A DNA stretch of 64,000 nucleotides from Mycobacterium terramassiliense (GCF_900157385.1 NZ_LT717701.1:1337772-1401771); one strand, 5' to 3'. Positions 34,252-42,875 are shown, numbered from the stretch's first letter. Made by a program: numbers and translations. The notes: generated from the letters alone by a model not told the origin.

Positions 34252-35019
34252 CTACTGGGCGCCGCTGGGCGCGGCAGAGGCCGCCCAGTCGCTGAAGTGG
34301 GTGGGGTAGATCGTCGGGTCCTCGCTGTCGAGGGGAACGATGGTGTGCTCGTCGAGTTTGGTACCGAAATAGCGGGCCTCGGGGTCGCCCACCACCTGAC
34401 GTGGATCGCCGGATGCGGCAAGGGCGGTCCGGATGAAGTCGTCCATGCCGCGCTTTTCGGGCCCGGCGATATTGGTCATGCCGTTCGTCGGATCGCTGAT
34501 CGTTGCGCCGGCGACCGCGGTGGCGACGTCTTTGGCGGCGATCGGCTGGAACGCCCCGACCGGCAGGCGGACGGTGTCGCCGTCGGTTGCCGAATCGGCA
34601 ATGGCACTGAGGAATTCGAAGAACTGCGTCGCTCGCACGACGGAATACGGGTTACCCGATTCCTCGATCAGCTTCTCCTGGGCAACCTTGGCCCGCATGT
34701 AGCCACTGTCCGGGGCGCGGTCGGCGCCCACGATCGAGAGGGCGACGTGGTGCTGCACGCCGGCCGCGCGCTCGGCGGCGAGAAGGTTTGTGGTCGACGC
34801 GGTGAAGAAGTGCATCACCGGGTCGTCGTCGAAGGAGGGCGAGTTGGACACGTCCACCACCGTGTGCACACCCGCCACCGCCTCCGCGAGACCCTCGCCG
34901 GTCACGGAGTCGACGCCCGAGCGAGGCGAGGCCGAGATCGCCTCGTGTCCCAACGCGGTCAGATTGGCAATAACCTGCGAGCCGATGAGTCCCGTGCCGC
35001 CGATGACCAAAACCTTCAT
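34252..35019 (-). CDS. NmrA-like NAD(P)-binding protein (atypical SDR)
   Basis: A 255-residue atypical SDR. The N-terminal Rossmann motif GGTGLIG (residues 8-14) is intact and the later YMRAKVAQEKLIEESG segment places a Tyr-x3-Lys-like pair. Such proteins are NAD(P)H-sensing or reductase-like. It is the first gene of the minus-strand run 35019-30940 and starts 163 nt from the divergent SDR gene at 35183, with a TetR-type operator between. Confidence 0.82.
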   Translation of the reverse strand: MKVLVIGGTGLIGSQVIANLTALGHEAISASPRSGVDSVTGEGLAEAVAGVHTVVDVSNSPSFDDDPVMHFFTASTTNLLAAERAAGVQHHVALSIVGADRAPDSGYMRAKVAQEKLIEESGNPYSVVRATQFFEFLSAIADSATDGDTVRLPVGAFQPIAAKDVATAVAGATISDPTNGMTNIAGPEKRGMDDFIRTALAASGDPRQVVGDPEARYFGTKLDEHTIVPLDSEDPTIYPTHFSDWAASAAPSGAQ

Positions 35020-35133
35020 GATCGAGCCCTCCCGACGTAGCCGATGAACCGGTGAAACTCAGCATTCCACTTCGACGCGACCGCGCGAAGCCCGTCGAAA
35101 GTGAATTGATATACGCCCAGGTCGCCGGGAGCC

Positions 35134-35155
35134 CTAAATCAATTGCTTGACTTAA
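35134..35155. promoter_or_regulatory. TCAA-N4-TTGA operator-like dyad, copy 1
   Basis: A 22-bp imperfect palindrome centred on TCAATTGCTTGA with TAA/TTAA flanks. It has the same layout as the better-conserved copy at 36074 before the TetR gene. It covers the TTGACT -35 element of the promoter for the SDR at 35183 and is also upstream of the divergent gene at 35019. Confidence 0.6.
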
Positions 35156-35176
35156 CGTTGCCACCGCCGATTAACT
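35147..35176 (+). promoter_or_regulatory. Probable promoter with leaderless start
   Basis: TTGACT (35147-35152) and TTAACT (35171-35176) are spaced 18 bp apart, a good fit to a mycobacterial housekeeping promoter. The GTG of the SDR gene is at 35183, only 6 nt past the -10 element, so the transcript would begin at or next to the start codon. No ribosome site is seen before this GTG, in keeping with leaderless translation. Confidence 0.5.
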
Positions 35177-35182
35177 CGTCGT

Positions 35183-35995
35183 GTGGTCAACGATCTGGCG
35201 GGCAAGGTAGCCATCGTCACCGGCGGGGCATCGGGGATCGGGCGCGGCACGGTGGAGAAGTTTGCGGCCGAGGGCGCGCGGGTCGTCATCGCCGACGTCG
35301 AAGTCGACAAGGGTGAGGCGCTCGCCGCTGCGCTGGGCCCCGACGCCGCCTTCCGGCGGACCGATGTCTCCGACCCCGAGCAAGTCGGGGCGCTGGTGGC
35401 CGCGGCTGTCGACAAATTCGGCGGCCTGCACGTGATGGTCAACAACGCCGGCGTCTCGGGCACCATGCACCGCCGATTCCTCGAGGACGATCTGGCCGAC
35501 TTTCACCGCATCATGGCGGTCAACGTCCTGGGCGTGATGGCGGGCACCCGAGACGCCGCCCGGCACATGGCGGCCCACGGCGGCGGCTCGATCATCAACA
35601 TGACCTCGATCGGCGGGATCCAGGCCGGCGGCGGGGTGATGACCTACCGCGCGTCCAAGGCGGCGGTCATCCAGTTCACGAAATCCGCGGCGATCGAGTT
35701 GGCGCACTACGAGATTCGGGTGAACGCCATCGCGCCGGGCAACATACCCACGCCGCTGTTGAAGACGTCGGCCACGAACATGGACGCCGAGCAGCTCGAG
35801 CGGTACGAGGCGGGCATCCGCGAGACGATGCGCGCCGACCGGCCGCTGAAGCGCGAGGGCACCGCCGAAGACATCGCCGAGGCGGCGCTCTACTTCGCCA
35901 GCGACCGGTCGCGCTACGTCACGGGCACCGTGCTGCCGGTCGACGGGGGCACCGTGGCGGGCAAGGCGATCCGGTCCAAGAAGCGGGAGGGGTGA
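35183..35995 (+). CDS. SDR-family oxidoreductase
   Basis: A 270-residue classical SDR with all hallmarks: TGGASGIG (about residues 13-20), NNAG, the active-site Ser in NMTSIGG, and YxxxK in YRASKAA. The C-terminal VDGGT segment is typical. The GTG start has no ribosome site but lies just after a -10 element. It is under a TCAA-N4-TTGA operator shared with the TetR gene at 36110 and likely belongs to the same pathway as the P450 operon downstream. Confidence 0.9.
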   Translation: MVNDLAGKVAIVTGGASGIGRGTVEKFAAEGARVVIADVEVDKGEALAAALGPDAAFRRTDVSDPEQVGALVAAAVDKFGGLHVMVNNAGVSGTMHRRFLEDDLADFHRIMAVNVLGVMAGTRDAARHMAAHGGGSIINMTSIGGIQAGGGVMTYRASKAAVIQFTKSAAIELAHYEIRVNAIAPGNIPTPLLKTSATNMDAEQLERYEAGIRETMRADRPLKREGTAEDIAEAALYFASDRSRYVTGTVLPVDGGTVAGKAIRSKKREG

Positions 35996-36006
35996 CAAGC
36001 ACGGCT

Positions 36007-36032
36007 CGAGCGTGACGGTGCCGTCACGCTCG
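36007..36032. terminator. Strong hairpin after SDR gene
   Basis: Perfect 12-bp arms (CGAGCGTGACGG and CCGTCACGCTCG) around a 2-nt centre, 11 nt after the SDR stop. It is a likely terminator or processing hairpin, with no T-tract as is common in mycobacteria. A second, shorter hairpin follows directly. Confidence 0.5.
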
Positions 36033-36040
36033 GTCCCCAG

Positions 36041-36058
36041 CGTGACGGCAGCGTCACG
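36041..36058. terminator. Second hairpin of the same type
   Basis: CGTGACG and CGTCACG pair around GCAG. It repeats the core of the preceding hairpin, so the 51-nt stretch 36007-36058 is a tandem of two related stem-loops between the SDR gene and the TetR operator. Confidence 0.4.
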
Positions 36059-36073
36059 TTCGATGGCAACAAG

Positions 36074-36095
36074 TTAAATCAAGCGCTTGACTTAA
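36074..36095. promoter_or_regulatory. TCAAGCGCTTGA operator, copy 2
   Basis: A 22-bp palindrome, perfect except for one symmetric position, with TTAA ends and a TCAAGCGCTTGA centre. It lies 15 nt before the TetR gene start at 36110. The core CAAG-N2-CTTG equals the core published for KstR2 sites, but the TetR encoded here is not an evident KstR2 orthologue. Confidence 0.7.
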
Positions 36096-36109
36096 ACTGG
36101 AGGACGGAG

Positions 36110-36787
36110 TTGACTAGCGGCATGACCACGGCAGACAGGACCGTTCGCACCGAGCGCGCGAGCTCCACCCAGGAGGCGATCCTGGTGGCGGCCGAGCGGC
36201 TGTACGCCGAGCACGGCATGTTCGCGGTGTCGAACCGGCAGGTCAGCGAGGCCGCGGGGCAGGGGAACAACGCCGCGGTGGGCTATCACTTCGGCACCAA
36301 GGCCGACCTGGTGCGCGCCATCGAGCAAAAGCACCGCGGTCCCGTCGAGCAGCTTCGCGACCGCATGGTGACCGAGGTGCTGGAATCGGGCGGCTCGGCC
36401 GACATGCGGGCCTGGGTGGCCTGCCTGGTGCGCCCGCTCACCGACCACCTCGAGGAGCTCGGCAACCCCACCTGGTACGCGCGCTTCGCGGCGCAGGCGA
36501 TGACCGACCCGGCCTACTACAACATCATCGTCAAGGGCGCGCTGAGCTCTCCGTCGCTGGTTCAGGTCGTCGACGGGATCAACGGTTGCCTGCCCAACCT
36601 GCCGGCCGAGGTGCGATTCGAACGCAACATCATGGCCCGCAACCTGTTGATGCACACCTGCGCCGACCGTGAACGCGCGTTGGCGGCGGGTTCACCCATG
36701 CACCAATCGTCTTGGCGCGCGGCGGCATCCGGCCTCATCGACGCGATCGTGGGCCTGTGGCTGGCGCCCGTGACGCCGGACGAATAG
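36110..36787 (+). CDS. TetR-family transcriptional regulator
   Basis: A 225-residue TetR regulator. The helix-turn-helix is at about residues 16-65 (STQEAILVAAERLYAEHGMF, then AAVGYHFGTKADLVRAIE). TTG 36110 has GGAGG six bases upstream; ATG 36122, four codons later, is the alternative. It heads a run with a ferredoxin and a P450, and the operator just upstream implies autoregulation. A second copy of the operator before the SDR at 35183 extends the likely regulon. The ligand may be a CoA ester or terpenoid-like compound; unknown. Confidence 0.92.
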   Translation: MTSGMTTADRTVRTERASSTQEAILVAAERLYAEHGMFAVSNRQVSEAAGQGNNAAVGYHFGTKADLVRAIEQKHRGPVEQLRDRMVTEVLESGGSADMRAWVACLVRPLTDHLEELGNPTWYARFAAQAMTDPAYYNIIVKGALSSPSLVQVVDGINGCLPNLPAEVRFERNIMARNLLMHTCADRERALAAGSPMHQSSWRAAASGLIDAIVGLWLAPVTPDE

Positions 36788-36795
36788 GGGGGCAG

Positions 36796-36990
36796 ATGAA
36801 AGTTACTGTCGACCAAGACATTTGCGCGTCATCGGGTAACTGCGTCATGAACGCGCCCGGGGTATTCGACCAGCGTGACGACGACGGCGTGGTGGTCTTG
36901 CTCAATCCCCATCCAACGCCCGACCAGGCCGACGGAGCACGGCGCGCCGCCGCGGCGTGCCCCGCATTGGCCATCCACATCGAGGAATGA
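36796..36990 (+). CDS. 3Fe-4S-type ferredoxin partnered with P450
   Basis: A 64-residue ferredoxin. Cysteines lie in DQDICASSGNCVMNAP and the C-terminal AACPALAI, giving the three-Cys pattern of mycobacterial 3Fe-4S ferredoxins that serve P450s. It starts 8 nt after the TetR stop and ends 1 nt before the P450 ATG, the classical Fdx-CYP pairing. It should deliver electrons to that P450. No ferredoxin reductase gene is nearby. Confidence 0.92.
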   Translation: MKVTVDQDICASSGNCVMNAPGVFDQRDDDGVVVLLNPHPTPDQADGARRAAAACPALAIHIEE

Positions 36991-36991
36991 A

Positions 36992-38236
36992 ATGTCGGAC
37001 ACACTGACGAGCACGAAGACCGAAGCGGGTCCGCGGATCCCGGACTATCCGATGGCGCGGGATGCGGGCTGCCCCTTCGCCCCGCCGCCGGACGTCATGG
37101 CGCTCGCCGACGCCCGGCCGCTGAGCAGGGTTCGGATCTGGGACGGCAGCACACCGTGGCTGATCACGGGCTACGACCAGGTGCGGGAGCTGTTCTCCGA
37201 TTCGCGCGTCAGCGTCGACGACCGCACGCCGGGGTTTCCGCACTGGAACGAGGGCATGTTGTCCACCGTGCACAAGCGGCCGCGATCCGTCTTCACGGCC
37301 GACGGCGAGGAACACACCCGCTTCCGGCGGATGTTGTCGAAGCCCTTCACCTTCAAGCGCGTGGAAGGGTTGCGGCCGAGCATCCAGCAGATCACCGACG
37401 ACCACATCGACGCGATGCTCGCCGGACCGCGGCCCGCCGACCTCGTCACCGCGCTGGCCCTGCCGGTCCCCTCGCTGGTGATCAGCCAGCTGCTGGGCGT
37501 GCCGTACGAAGACGCGGACATGTTCCAGCACCACGCCAACGTCGGGCTGGCGCGCTACGCGACGGGGGAGGACACCGTCAAGGGCGCGATGAGCCTCCAC
37601 AAATACCTGGCCCAGCTGGTCGAGGCCAAGATGGAAAACCCGGCCGAAGACGCGGTGTCGGACCTGGCCGAGCGGGTCAAAGCCGGGGAACTGAGCGTCA
37701 AGGAGGCCGCGCAGCTGGGCACCGGACTGCTGATCGCCGGCCACGAGACCACCGCGAACATGATCGGGTTGGGCGTGCTTGCGCTGCTGCAGAATCGGGA
37801 TCAGCTGGCCGTCATCCGCGATGCCGAGGACCCCAAGATCGTCGCGAATGCGGTCGAGGAACTGTTGCGCTACCTCAGCATCATTCAGAACGGTCAGCGC
37901 CGCGTGGCCCTCGAAGACATCACCATCGCCGGCGAGGTCATCCGTGCGGGCGAGGGCATCATCATCGACCTGGCCCCGGCGAACTGGGATTCGCGGGTGT
38001 TCACCGAGCCGGATCGGCTTTACCTGCACCGCTCGGGCGCCGATCGCAACGTGGCGTTCGGCTACGGCCGGCACCAGTGTGTCGGGCAGCAGCTTGCCCG
38101 CGCGGAGCTGCAGATCGTCTACCGCACGCTGTTCCGCCGGGTCCCGTCGCTGGAACTGGACATCCCGTTCGAGCAGGTGCCGTTCAAACACGACCGGCTT
38201 GCCTACGGCGTCTACGAATTGCCGGTGACCTGGTGA
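36992..38236 (+). CDS. Cytochrome P450
   Basis: A 414-residue soluble P450 monooxygenase. It shows the I-helix AGHETTANM, ExxR in EELLRYL, and the haem loop FGYGRHQCVGQQLAR with the thiolate ligand at C363. It forms an operon with the TetR regulator and its ferredoxin and precedes an amidohydrolase by 58 nt. It probably hydroxylates the substrate sensed by the TetR. The CYP family cannot be assigned without a database comparison. Confidence 0.95.
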   Translation: MSDTLTSTKTEAGPRIPDYPMARDAGCPFAPPPDVMALADARPLSRVRIWDGSTPWLITGYDQVRELFSDSRVSVDDRTPGFPHWNEGMLSTVHKRPRSVFTADGEEHTRFRRMLSKPFTFKRVEGLRPSIQQITDDHIDAMLAGPRPADLVTALALPVPSLVISQLLGVPYEDADMFQHHANVGLARYATGEDTVKGAMSLHKYLAQLVEAKMENPAEDAVSDLAERVKAGELSVKEAAQLGTGLLIAGHETTANMIGLGVLALLQNRDQLAVIRDAEDPKIVANAVEELLRYLSIIQNGQRRVALEDITIAGEVIRAGEGIIIDLAPANWDSRVFTEPDRLYLHRSGADRNVAFGYGRHQCVGQQLARAELQIVYRTLFRRVPSLELDIPFEQVPFKHDRLAYGVYELPVTW

Positions 38237-38294
38237 GCTCATTTCCTTTCCAAGCCGATTACCGTCGACAATGCCGATCCCGAATGGAGGGTCA

Positions 38295-39470
38295 ATGATG
38301 ACGACTCAAGCAAGCACCGTTTCGCTCTATCCGCCGGGAGGCTTTGGCGCACCGAAGGATCGCCGCGGGCACGCCGCCGGCAGCAACGTGGGGCTGCCGG
38401 AAGGGACCGTGGTTTTCTCCGCCGACAACCACATCTCGCTGGCCGCCGACATCTTCTACGAGCGGTTCCCCGAGGAGCTCAAGGACAAGGCGCCGCGGAT
38501 CTGGTACGAGGACGGCGCCTATCAGGTGGGGCGCAAGGGCCAGTCATTCCTGCCGGGTGACTTCAGCGCGGTGCTGATGCAGTACGACGACCTGCCCGGG
38601 GCCGCCAGCACCAACATCGAGGCCCGCATCCAGGAGCTGCACGAGGACGGCGTCGACAAGGAACTGGCCTTCCCCAACGCGGTGCTGGCGCTGTTTCACT
38701 ACCCGGACAAGAAGCTTCGCGAACTCGCATTCCGCATCTACAACGAGTACATCGCGGAGCTCCAGGAGCGCTCCGACGGCCACTTCTACGGCGCCGGACT
38801 GATCAACTGGTGGGATCCGCAGGGCGCGCGGCGCACCCTGGAAGAGCTGAAATCGTTGGGGCTCAAGACGTTCCTGCTGCCGCTGAACCCCGGCAAGGAC
38901 GACGACGGCAACCCGATCGACTACTCGAGCACGTCCATGACCCCGGTCTGGGACGAGATCGAAGCCGCCGGCCTTCCGATCACCCACCACATCGGCGAGA
39001 CGCCCCCGAAGAGCCCGACCGAGTTCAACAGCGTCGTTGTCGGCATGATGATCAACATCGACGGATTCCGGGAAACGTTCGCCAAGTACATCTTCGGCGG
39101 CATCCTCGACCGGCATCCGGCGCTGCGCCTGGGCTGGTTCGAGGGCGGCATCTCCTGGGTGCCGTGGGCGTTGCAAGACGCCGAGCACCTGGTGGCGTCA
39201 TATCAGCACATGTTCAACCGGCCGCTGGAGCACGACGTGCGCTACTACTGGGACAACCACATGAGCGCGTCGTTCATGGTCGACCCCCTCGGTCTGCAGT
39301 TGATCGACCAGATCGGGGTCGACAAAGTGATGTGGTCCAGCGACTACCCGCACAACGAAAGCACCTACGGCTATTCCGAAAAGTCGCTGGCCGCCGTCGT
39401 CGACGCCGTCGGACCGGAGAACGCGGCACGCATCGTCAGCGGCAACGTGACCAAATTCCTGGGTCTGTAG
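38295..39470 (+). CDS. Amidohydrolase-family metal-dependent hydrolase
   Basis: A 391-residue amidohydrolase (amidohydrolase-2 type). The N-terminal metal site reads FSADNHISL, a mid-chain ITHHIGETPP gives another His pair, and the C-terminal WSSDYPHNESTYG carries the catalytic Asp. ATG 38295 is chosen for the GGAGG just upstream; the in-frame ATGs at 38271 and 38298 are alternatives. The family includes decarboxylases and ring hydrolases. A paralogue with the same motifs is encoded at 57390. The M24 gene begins on the last base of this stop codon. Confidence 0.87.
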   Translation: MMTTQASTVSLYPPGGFGAPKDRRGHAAGSNVGLPEGTVVFSADNHISLAADIFYERFPEELKDKAPRIWYEDGAYQVGRKGQSFLPGDFSAVLMQYDDLPGAASTNIEARIQELHEDGVDKELAFPNAVLALFHYPDKKLRELAFRIYNEYIAELQERSDGHFYGAGLINWWDPQGARRTLEELKSLGLKTFLLPLNPGKDDDGNPIDYSSTSMTPVWDEIEAAGLPITHHIGETPPKSPTEFNSVVVGMMINIDGFRETFAKYIFGGILDRHPALRLGWFEGGISWVPWALQDAEHLVASYQHMFNRPLEHDVRYYWDNHMSASFMVDPLGLQLIDQIGVDKVMWSSDYPHNESTYGYSEKSLAAVVDAVGPENAARIVSGNVTKFLGL

Positions 39471-40708
39471 TGACGGCTTTCGCGCCGGCGGGCGGGCTGG
39501 CGATCCCCGAAACACCCGACCTGACGCGGATGCGCCGCGAGACCGGAGCCCGGCTGCGGGCTGCGATGGCCGACCGCGGCGTCGACGCGCTGATCCTGCT
39601 GGGCAACAGCGCGGTGGTCTACGCCACCGGGACGAGTTGGCCGCTGGGCGACGCGGGAATGTCCTACGTCGAGCGGCCGGTCGCGGTGGTGGTCGCCGCC
39701 GACGAGTGGCCGCACCTGTTCCTGCCGTTCCGTGAGGGCGCCGCGCACGAGTCCGAGCTGCCCGCCGACCACCTGCACGGGCCCGTCTATCTCGAATTCG
39801 ACGAGGGCGTGGCCGATTTCGCCCGCCGGCTGGCCGATCTGATACCGGCCGGGGCCGTGATCGCGGTGGACGAGTTCACCGGTGCCATGTCGCGCGCTGC
39901 GACGACGCTGTTTCCCCACGGCGCGCCCGCCGATGCGTCCGCCATCGTCAGTGCCGCCAAGGTCGTCAAGACCCCGGATGAACTGGCCTGCATCCGCACC
40001 GCGGTTCGGATCACCGACGAGGCGATGGTCGACGTGCACAAGGCCCTCGCTCCCGGCGTCCGCCAGATCGACCTGTCGGCCGGCTTTTTGCGGCGGGCCT
40101 TCGAGTTGGGCGCCATGGCCAGCATGCTGGAACCGATCTGGCAGGTGATGCCGCCCAGCAAGGCGGCAGGGGTGTGGACGACGCACGGCGATCTGGCCCT
40201 GCCGCTGTTGAGCACCGAGCGCGAATTGGCCGAAGGCGACGTGCTGTGGACCGACGTCAGCATCACCTACCACGGCTACTGCTCGGACTTCGGGCGCACG
40301 TGGCTGGTGGGCCGCGACCCGTCACCGCGGCAACGCGCGCAGTTCGACAAGTGGCAGGAGATCATGACCGCCGTCGAGGGCGTGGCCCGCGCCGGCGCTA
40401 CCGCCGGTGATCTGGGCCGGGCCGCCATTGCGGCCAACGGTGGCAGCCGGCCGTGGCTGCCGCACTTCTATCTCGGCCACGGCATCGGCGTCAACGCGGC
40501 CGAGATGCCCATGATCGGAACGGATCTCGGGCAGGAGTTCGACGACAACTTCGTCCTGCAGCAGGGCATGGTCCTGGTGCTGGAGCCGGTGGTCTGGGAG
40601 GACGGCACCGGTGGCTACCGCAGCGAAGAGGTCGTGGTGATCACCGAGGAAGGCACGACTCGATTGACCGACTACCCCTACACCCCCTATGGCCCTCATG
40701 TCCGTTGA
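39470..40708 (+). CDS. M24-family metallopeptidase-like protein, intact metal site
   Basis: A 412-residue creatinase/prolidase-fold protein starting at GTG 39470, which overlaps the previous stop by one base. The five metal ligands can be placed: Asp in DVSITYHG, Asp in SDFGRT, His in GHGIGV, Glu in VLEPVVW and Glu in YRSEEVVV. It overlaps a degenerate paralogue by 20 nt. Proteins of this fold cleave X-Pro or amidino/C-N bonds; in a P450/amidohydrolase/CoA-transferase operon it may act on a small metabolite rather than on peptides. Confidence 0.87.
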   Translation: MTAFAPAGGLAIPETPDLTRMRRETGARLRAAMADRGVDALILLGNSAVVYATGTSWPLGDAGMSYVERPVAVVVAADEWPHLFLPFREGAAHESELPADHLHGPVYLEFDEGVADFARRLADLIPAGAVIAVDEFTGAMSRAATTLFPHGAPADASAIVSAAKVVKTPDELACIRTAVRITDEAMVDVHKALAPGVRQIDLSAGFLRRAFELGAMASMLEPIWQVMPPSKAAGVWTTHGDLALPLLSTERELAEGDVLWTDVSITYHGYCSDFGRTWLVGRDPSPRQRAQFDKWQEIMTAVEGVARAGATAGDLGRAAIAANGGSRPWLPHFYLGHGIGVNAAEMPMIGTDLGQEFDDNFVLQQGMVLVLEPVVWEDGTGGYRSEEVVVITEEGTTRLTDYPYTPYGPHVR

Positions 40709-41825
40709 GGTTTGCCCCGACGATCGGGCGCTGCGCTCGGGGCGGCGCCGGCGGGCGCTCGAGCAGATGGCGGCGCACGACCTGGACGTCCTGGTCCTCG
40801 GGCGCCAGGCCAACATCCGCTACGTCACCGGCGCCCCGCAGCTGTGGGTCGCCGGAACCCGGCCGTTCGGCCCGGCCTGCGTGCTGGTGCGCGAAACCGG
40901 CGCGATCCACCTGCTCAGCACCTGGGACGAAGGCGTTCCCGACGACATCCCGCACGAGAACCTCTATGGCATCTCGTGGAACCCGGTGAACACCATGTCC
41001 GCGCTGCGGCGCATCGACGGGGCGGCCTCCGCGCGCCGCGTCGGAACCGACGCCCTCTCACCGGCTTTCGCGCAGCTGCTGCCAACCGCTTTCCCCAACG
41101 CCGAACTGGTCGACGGGGAACTCGCGATGCGCGCCGCCCGGCGCATCAAGACGGCTGAGGAGGTGGCGGCGCTGCGGGAGGCGATCGCGATGGCCGAAAC
41201 AGGCCTGGCCGCCGCGGTGGCCGAGCTGCAGCCGGGCGTGCGCGAACAAACGCTGGCCGGCGTCATGCTGGAGGCGATGGCGGCCGGCGGCGTGAGTGCG
41301 CCGTCCAATCAGGAATTCGCCTGGATTACTTCGCCGGATCACCCGTGGCGGCGGGTCAACGGTGACCACCGCAACGGGCGCGTTCGAGATGGCGACCTGG
41401 TGGCGTTCTCGGCCGGCGTGCTCGCCGGCGGCTACATGGGTGAGGTCGGCCGGACATGGCCCGCGGGCGGTGTCGGCGGTGCGCCCGCCCTGTATCGCCG
41501 GTGGGACAACCTGTGCGCCAAGCTGTTAGCGGCATGCCGGCCCGGCGCGGCGGCCGGCGAACTGCTCGCCGCCTACGACGCGGCGGGCGAGCCGGCGCCC
41601 CCGATGCCTTTGGCCCGGGGCCTGGGCATGGGCTTCGACCCGCCGGTGGTGTCCAAGCACCTTCCCCTGACCGCGGCCGAGGAGCGACTGGAGCCGGGAA
41701 TGGTGCTGGCCGTCACCGGCTATGTCTGGCAGCAAGGAGTCGGCGCGGTGTTCGGGCGCGAGGCGGTGTTGATCGCCGCCGACGGCCCCGAAATGCTGAC
41801 GTCGAGCCCGCATTGGCAGGGATGA
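40689..41825 (+). CDS. M24-fold protein with degenerate metal site
   Basis: A 378-residue paralogue of the preceding protein. Where the metal Asp pair should lie the sequence is VAFSAGVLAGGYMGEVGRT (Asp replaced by Ser241 and Glu252). The GHG histidine region reads RGLGMGF, and the fourth ligand Glu is replaced near Thr343; only Glu358 (GREAV) remains. It is therefore probably not a metallopeptidase. It could be a partner subunit for the intact protein or use metal-free catalysis as creatinase does. The reading frame is full length and undamaged. Confidence 0.85.
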   Translation: MALMSVEVCPDDRALRSGRRRRALEQMAAHDLDVLVLGRQANIRYVTGAPQLWVAGTRPFGPACVLVRETGAIHLLSTWDEGVPDDIPHENLYGISWNPVNTMSALRRIDGAASARRVGTDALSPAFAQLLPTAFPNAELVDGELAMRAARRIKTAEEVAALREAIAMAETGLAAAVAELQPGVREQTLAGVMLEAMAAGGVSAPSNQEFAWITSPDHPWRRVNGDHRNGRVRDGDLVAFSAGVLAGGYMGEVGRTWPAGGVGGAPALYRRWDNLCAKLLAACRPGAAAGELLAAYDAAGEPAPPMPLARGLGMGFDPPVVSKHLPLTAAEERLEPGMVLAVTGYVWQQGVGAVFGREAVLIAADGPEMLTSSPHWQG

Positions 41826-41879
41826 TGCCGCGCCACATCAACCTTCGCGCCGACACGCCGAAATCCCGCGCAGTGGTTT

Positions 41880-42875
41880 ATGTCTCGCAGGCATAGCCCG
41901 CCCGCCGAGCCAGATGACGAGAAGGTCATCCGGTACCAGAAGGACGCCGAGACCCGTATCGCCACGATCACCTTCGACCGGCCGAGCCACCTGAACGCGC
42001 CGACGATCGCGGCGCGGCTGCGCTATGCCGACCTGTTGCACCGGGCCGGCATCGACGACGACGTCAAGGTGCTGGTGGTCCGTGGCGAAGGTGACGACCT
42101 GGGCTCCGGCGCCGATCTGACCGAGGAAATGCGGGTGCAGGATTCGGTGGATCAGGGCCCACGGCTTGCCGAGTACCGAATCGGCGCGGACGAGGTCAAC
42201 TTCCCGCCCGAAGGCTCTTTTCGGCGCGGCGCCACCCTCGGGCAGTGGTATGCCAACCCGAACTCCGGCATCCGCGGGCTACAGGACTTCAAGAAGATCA
42301 GCATCCTCGAGGTCAAGGGCTACTGCTACGGCTGGCACTTCTACCAGGCGGCCGACGCCGACTTGGTGATCGCCAGCGACGACGCCCTTTTCGGCCATCC
42401 CTCGTTCCGGTATTTCGGCTGGGGCCCGCGCATGTGGTGGTGGGCGCAGACCATGGGCATCCGGAAATTTCAGGAAATGGTTTTCACCGGAAGGGCTTTC
42501 ACCGCCGCCGAGATGTACGACTGCAACTTTCTCAACAGGGTTGTTCCCCGGCAAGAACTCGAGGCAGAGGTGCAGAAGTACGCGCTGGCCTGCGCCCGCA
42601 ACAGGCCCACGGACACCGTGTTCATGCAGAAGGTCTTCTTCGAAATCATGAAGCAGTTTCAGGGCGAATACCTGGGCAGCATGCTCAGCGGCTTCTTCGA
42701 GTCGGTGGGCGGCAAAGCCCAGCGGGACGCCGACGGCGACTTCACGCTCGACGACGCGATCCAGCGGGGACTGAGCGACGCGGTCAAGGACAACGACGAC
42801 AAGTTTCCGCCGGACTGGCGCCTGAGCAAGAAGGGCCGCGGCAAGAAGGACGCCAAGGGGAAGAGAAAGCGCTAG
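41880..42875 (+). CDS. Enoyl-CoA hydratase/isomerase family protein, long form
   Basis: A 331-residue crotonase-fold protein, about 60-70 residues longer than usual. Oxyanion segments are LGSGADLTEE (about residues 75-84) and KGYCYGWHFYQAADADL (about 142-158). An insertion near residues 90-135 and a lysine/arginine-rich tail (from about residue 318) are unusual. It overlaps the fused CoA transferase gene by one base. Its reaction is not clear; in context it would act on a CoA ester made by that transferase. Confidence 0.85.
   Translation: MSRRHSPPAEPDDEKVIRYQKDAETRIATITFDRPSHLNAPTIAARLRYADLLHRAGIDDDVKVLVVRGEGDDLGSGADLTEEMRVQDSVDQGPRLAEYRIGADEVNFPPEGSFRRGATLGQWYANPNSGIRGLQDFKKISILEVKGYCYGWHFYQAADADLVIASDDALFGHPSFRYFGWGPRMWWWAQTMGIRKFQEMVFTGRAFTAAEMYDCNFLNRVVPRQELEAEVQKYALACARNRPTDTVFMQKVFFEIMKQFQGEYLGSMLSGFFESVGGKAQRDADGDFTLDDAIQRGLSDAVKDNDDKFPPDWRLSKKGRGKKDAKGKRKR

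Noticed and set aside
40689..41825. Calling the second M24 gene a pseudogene
   Set aside because: Despite lost metal ligands the frame is full length, overlaps its partner neatly and shows no stop or frameshift, so it is treated as a functional non-canonical protein.
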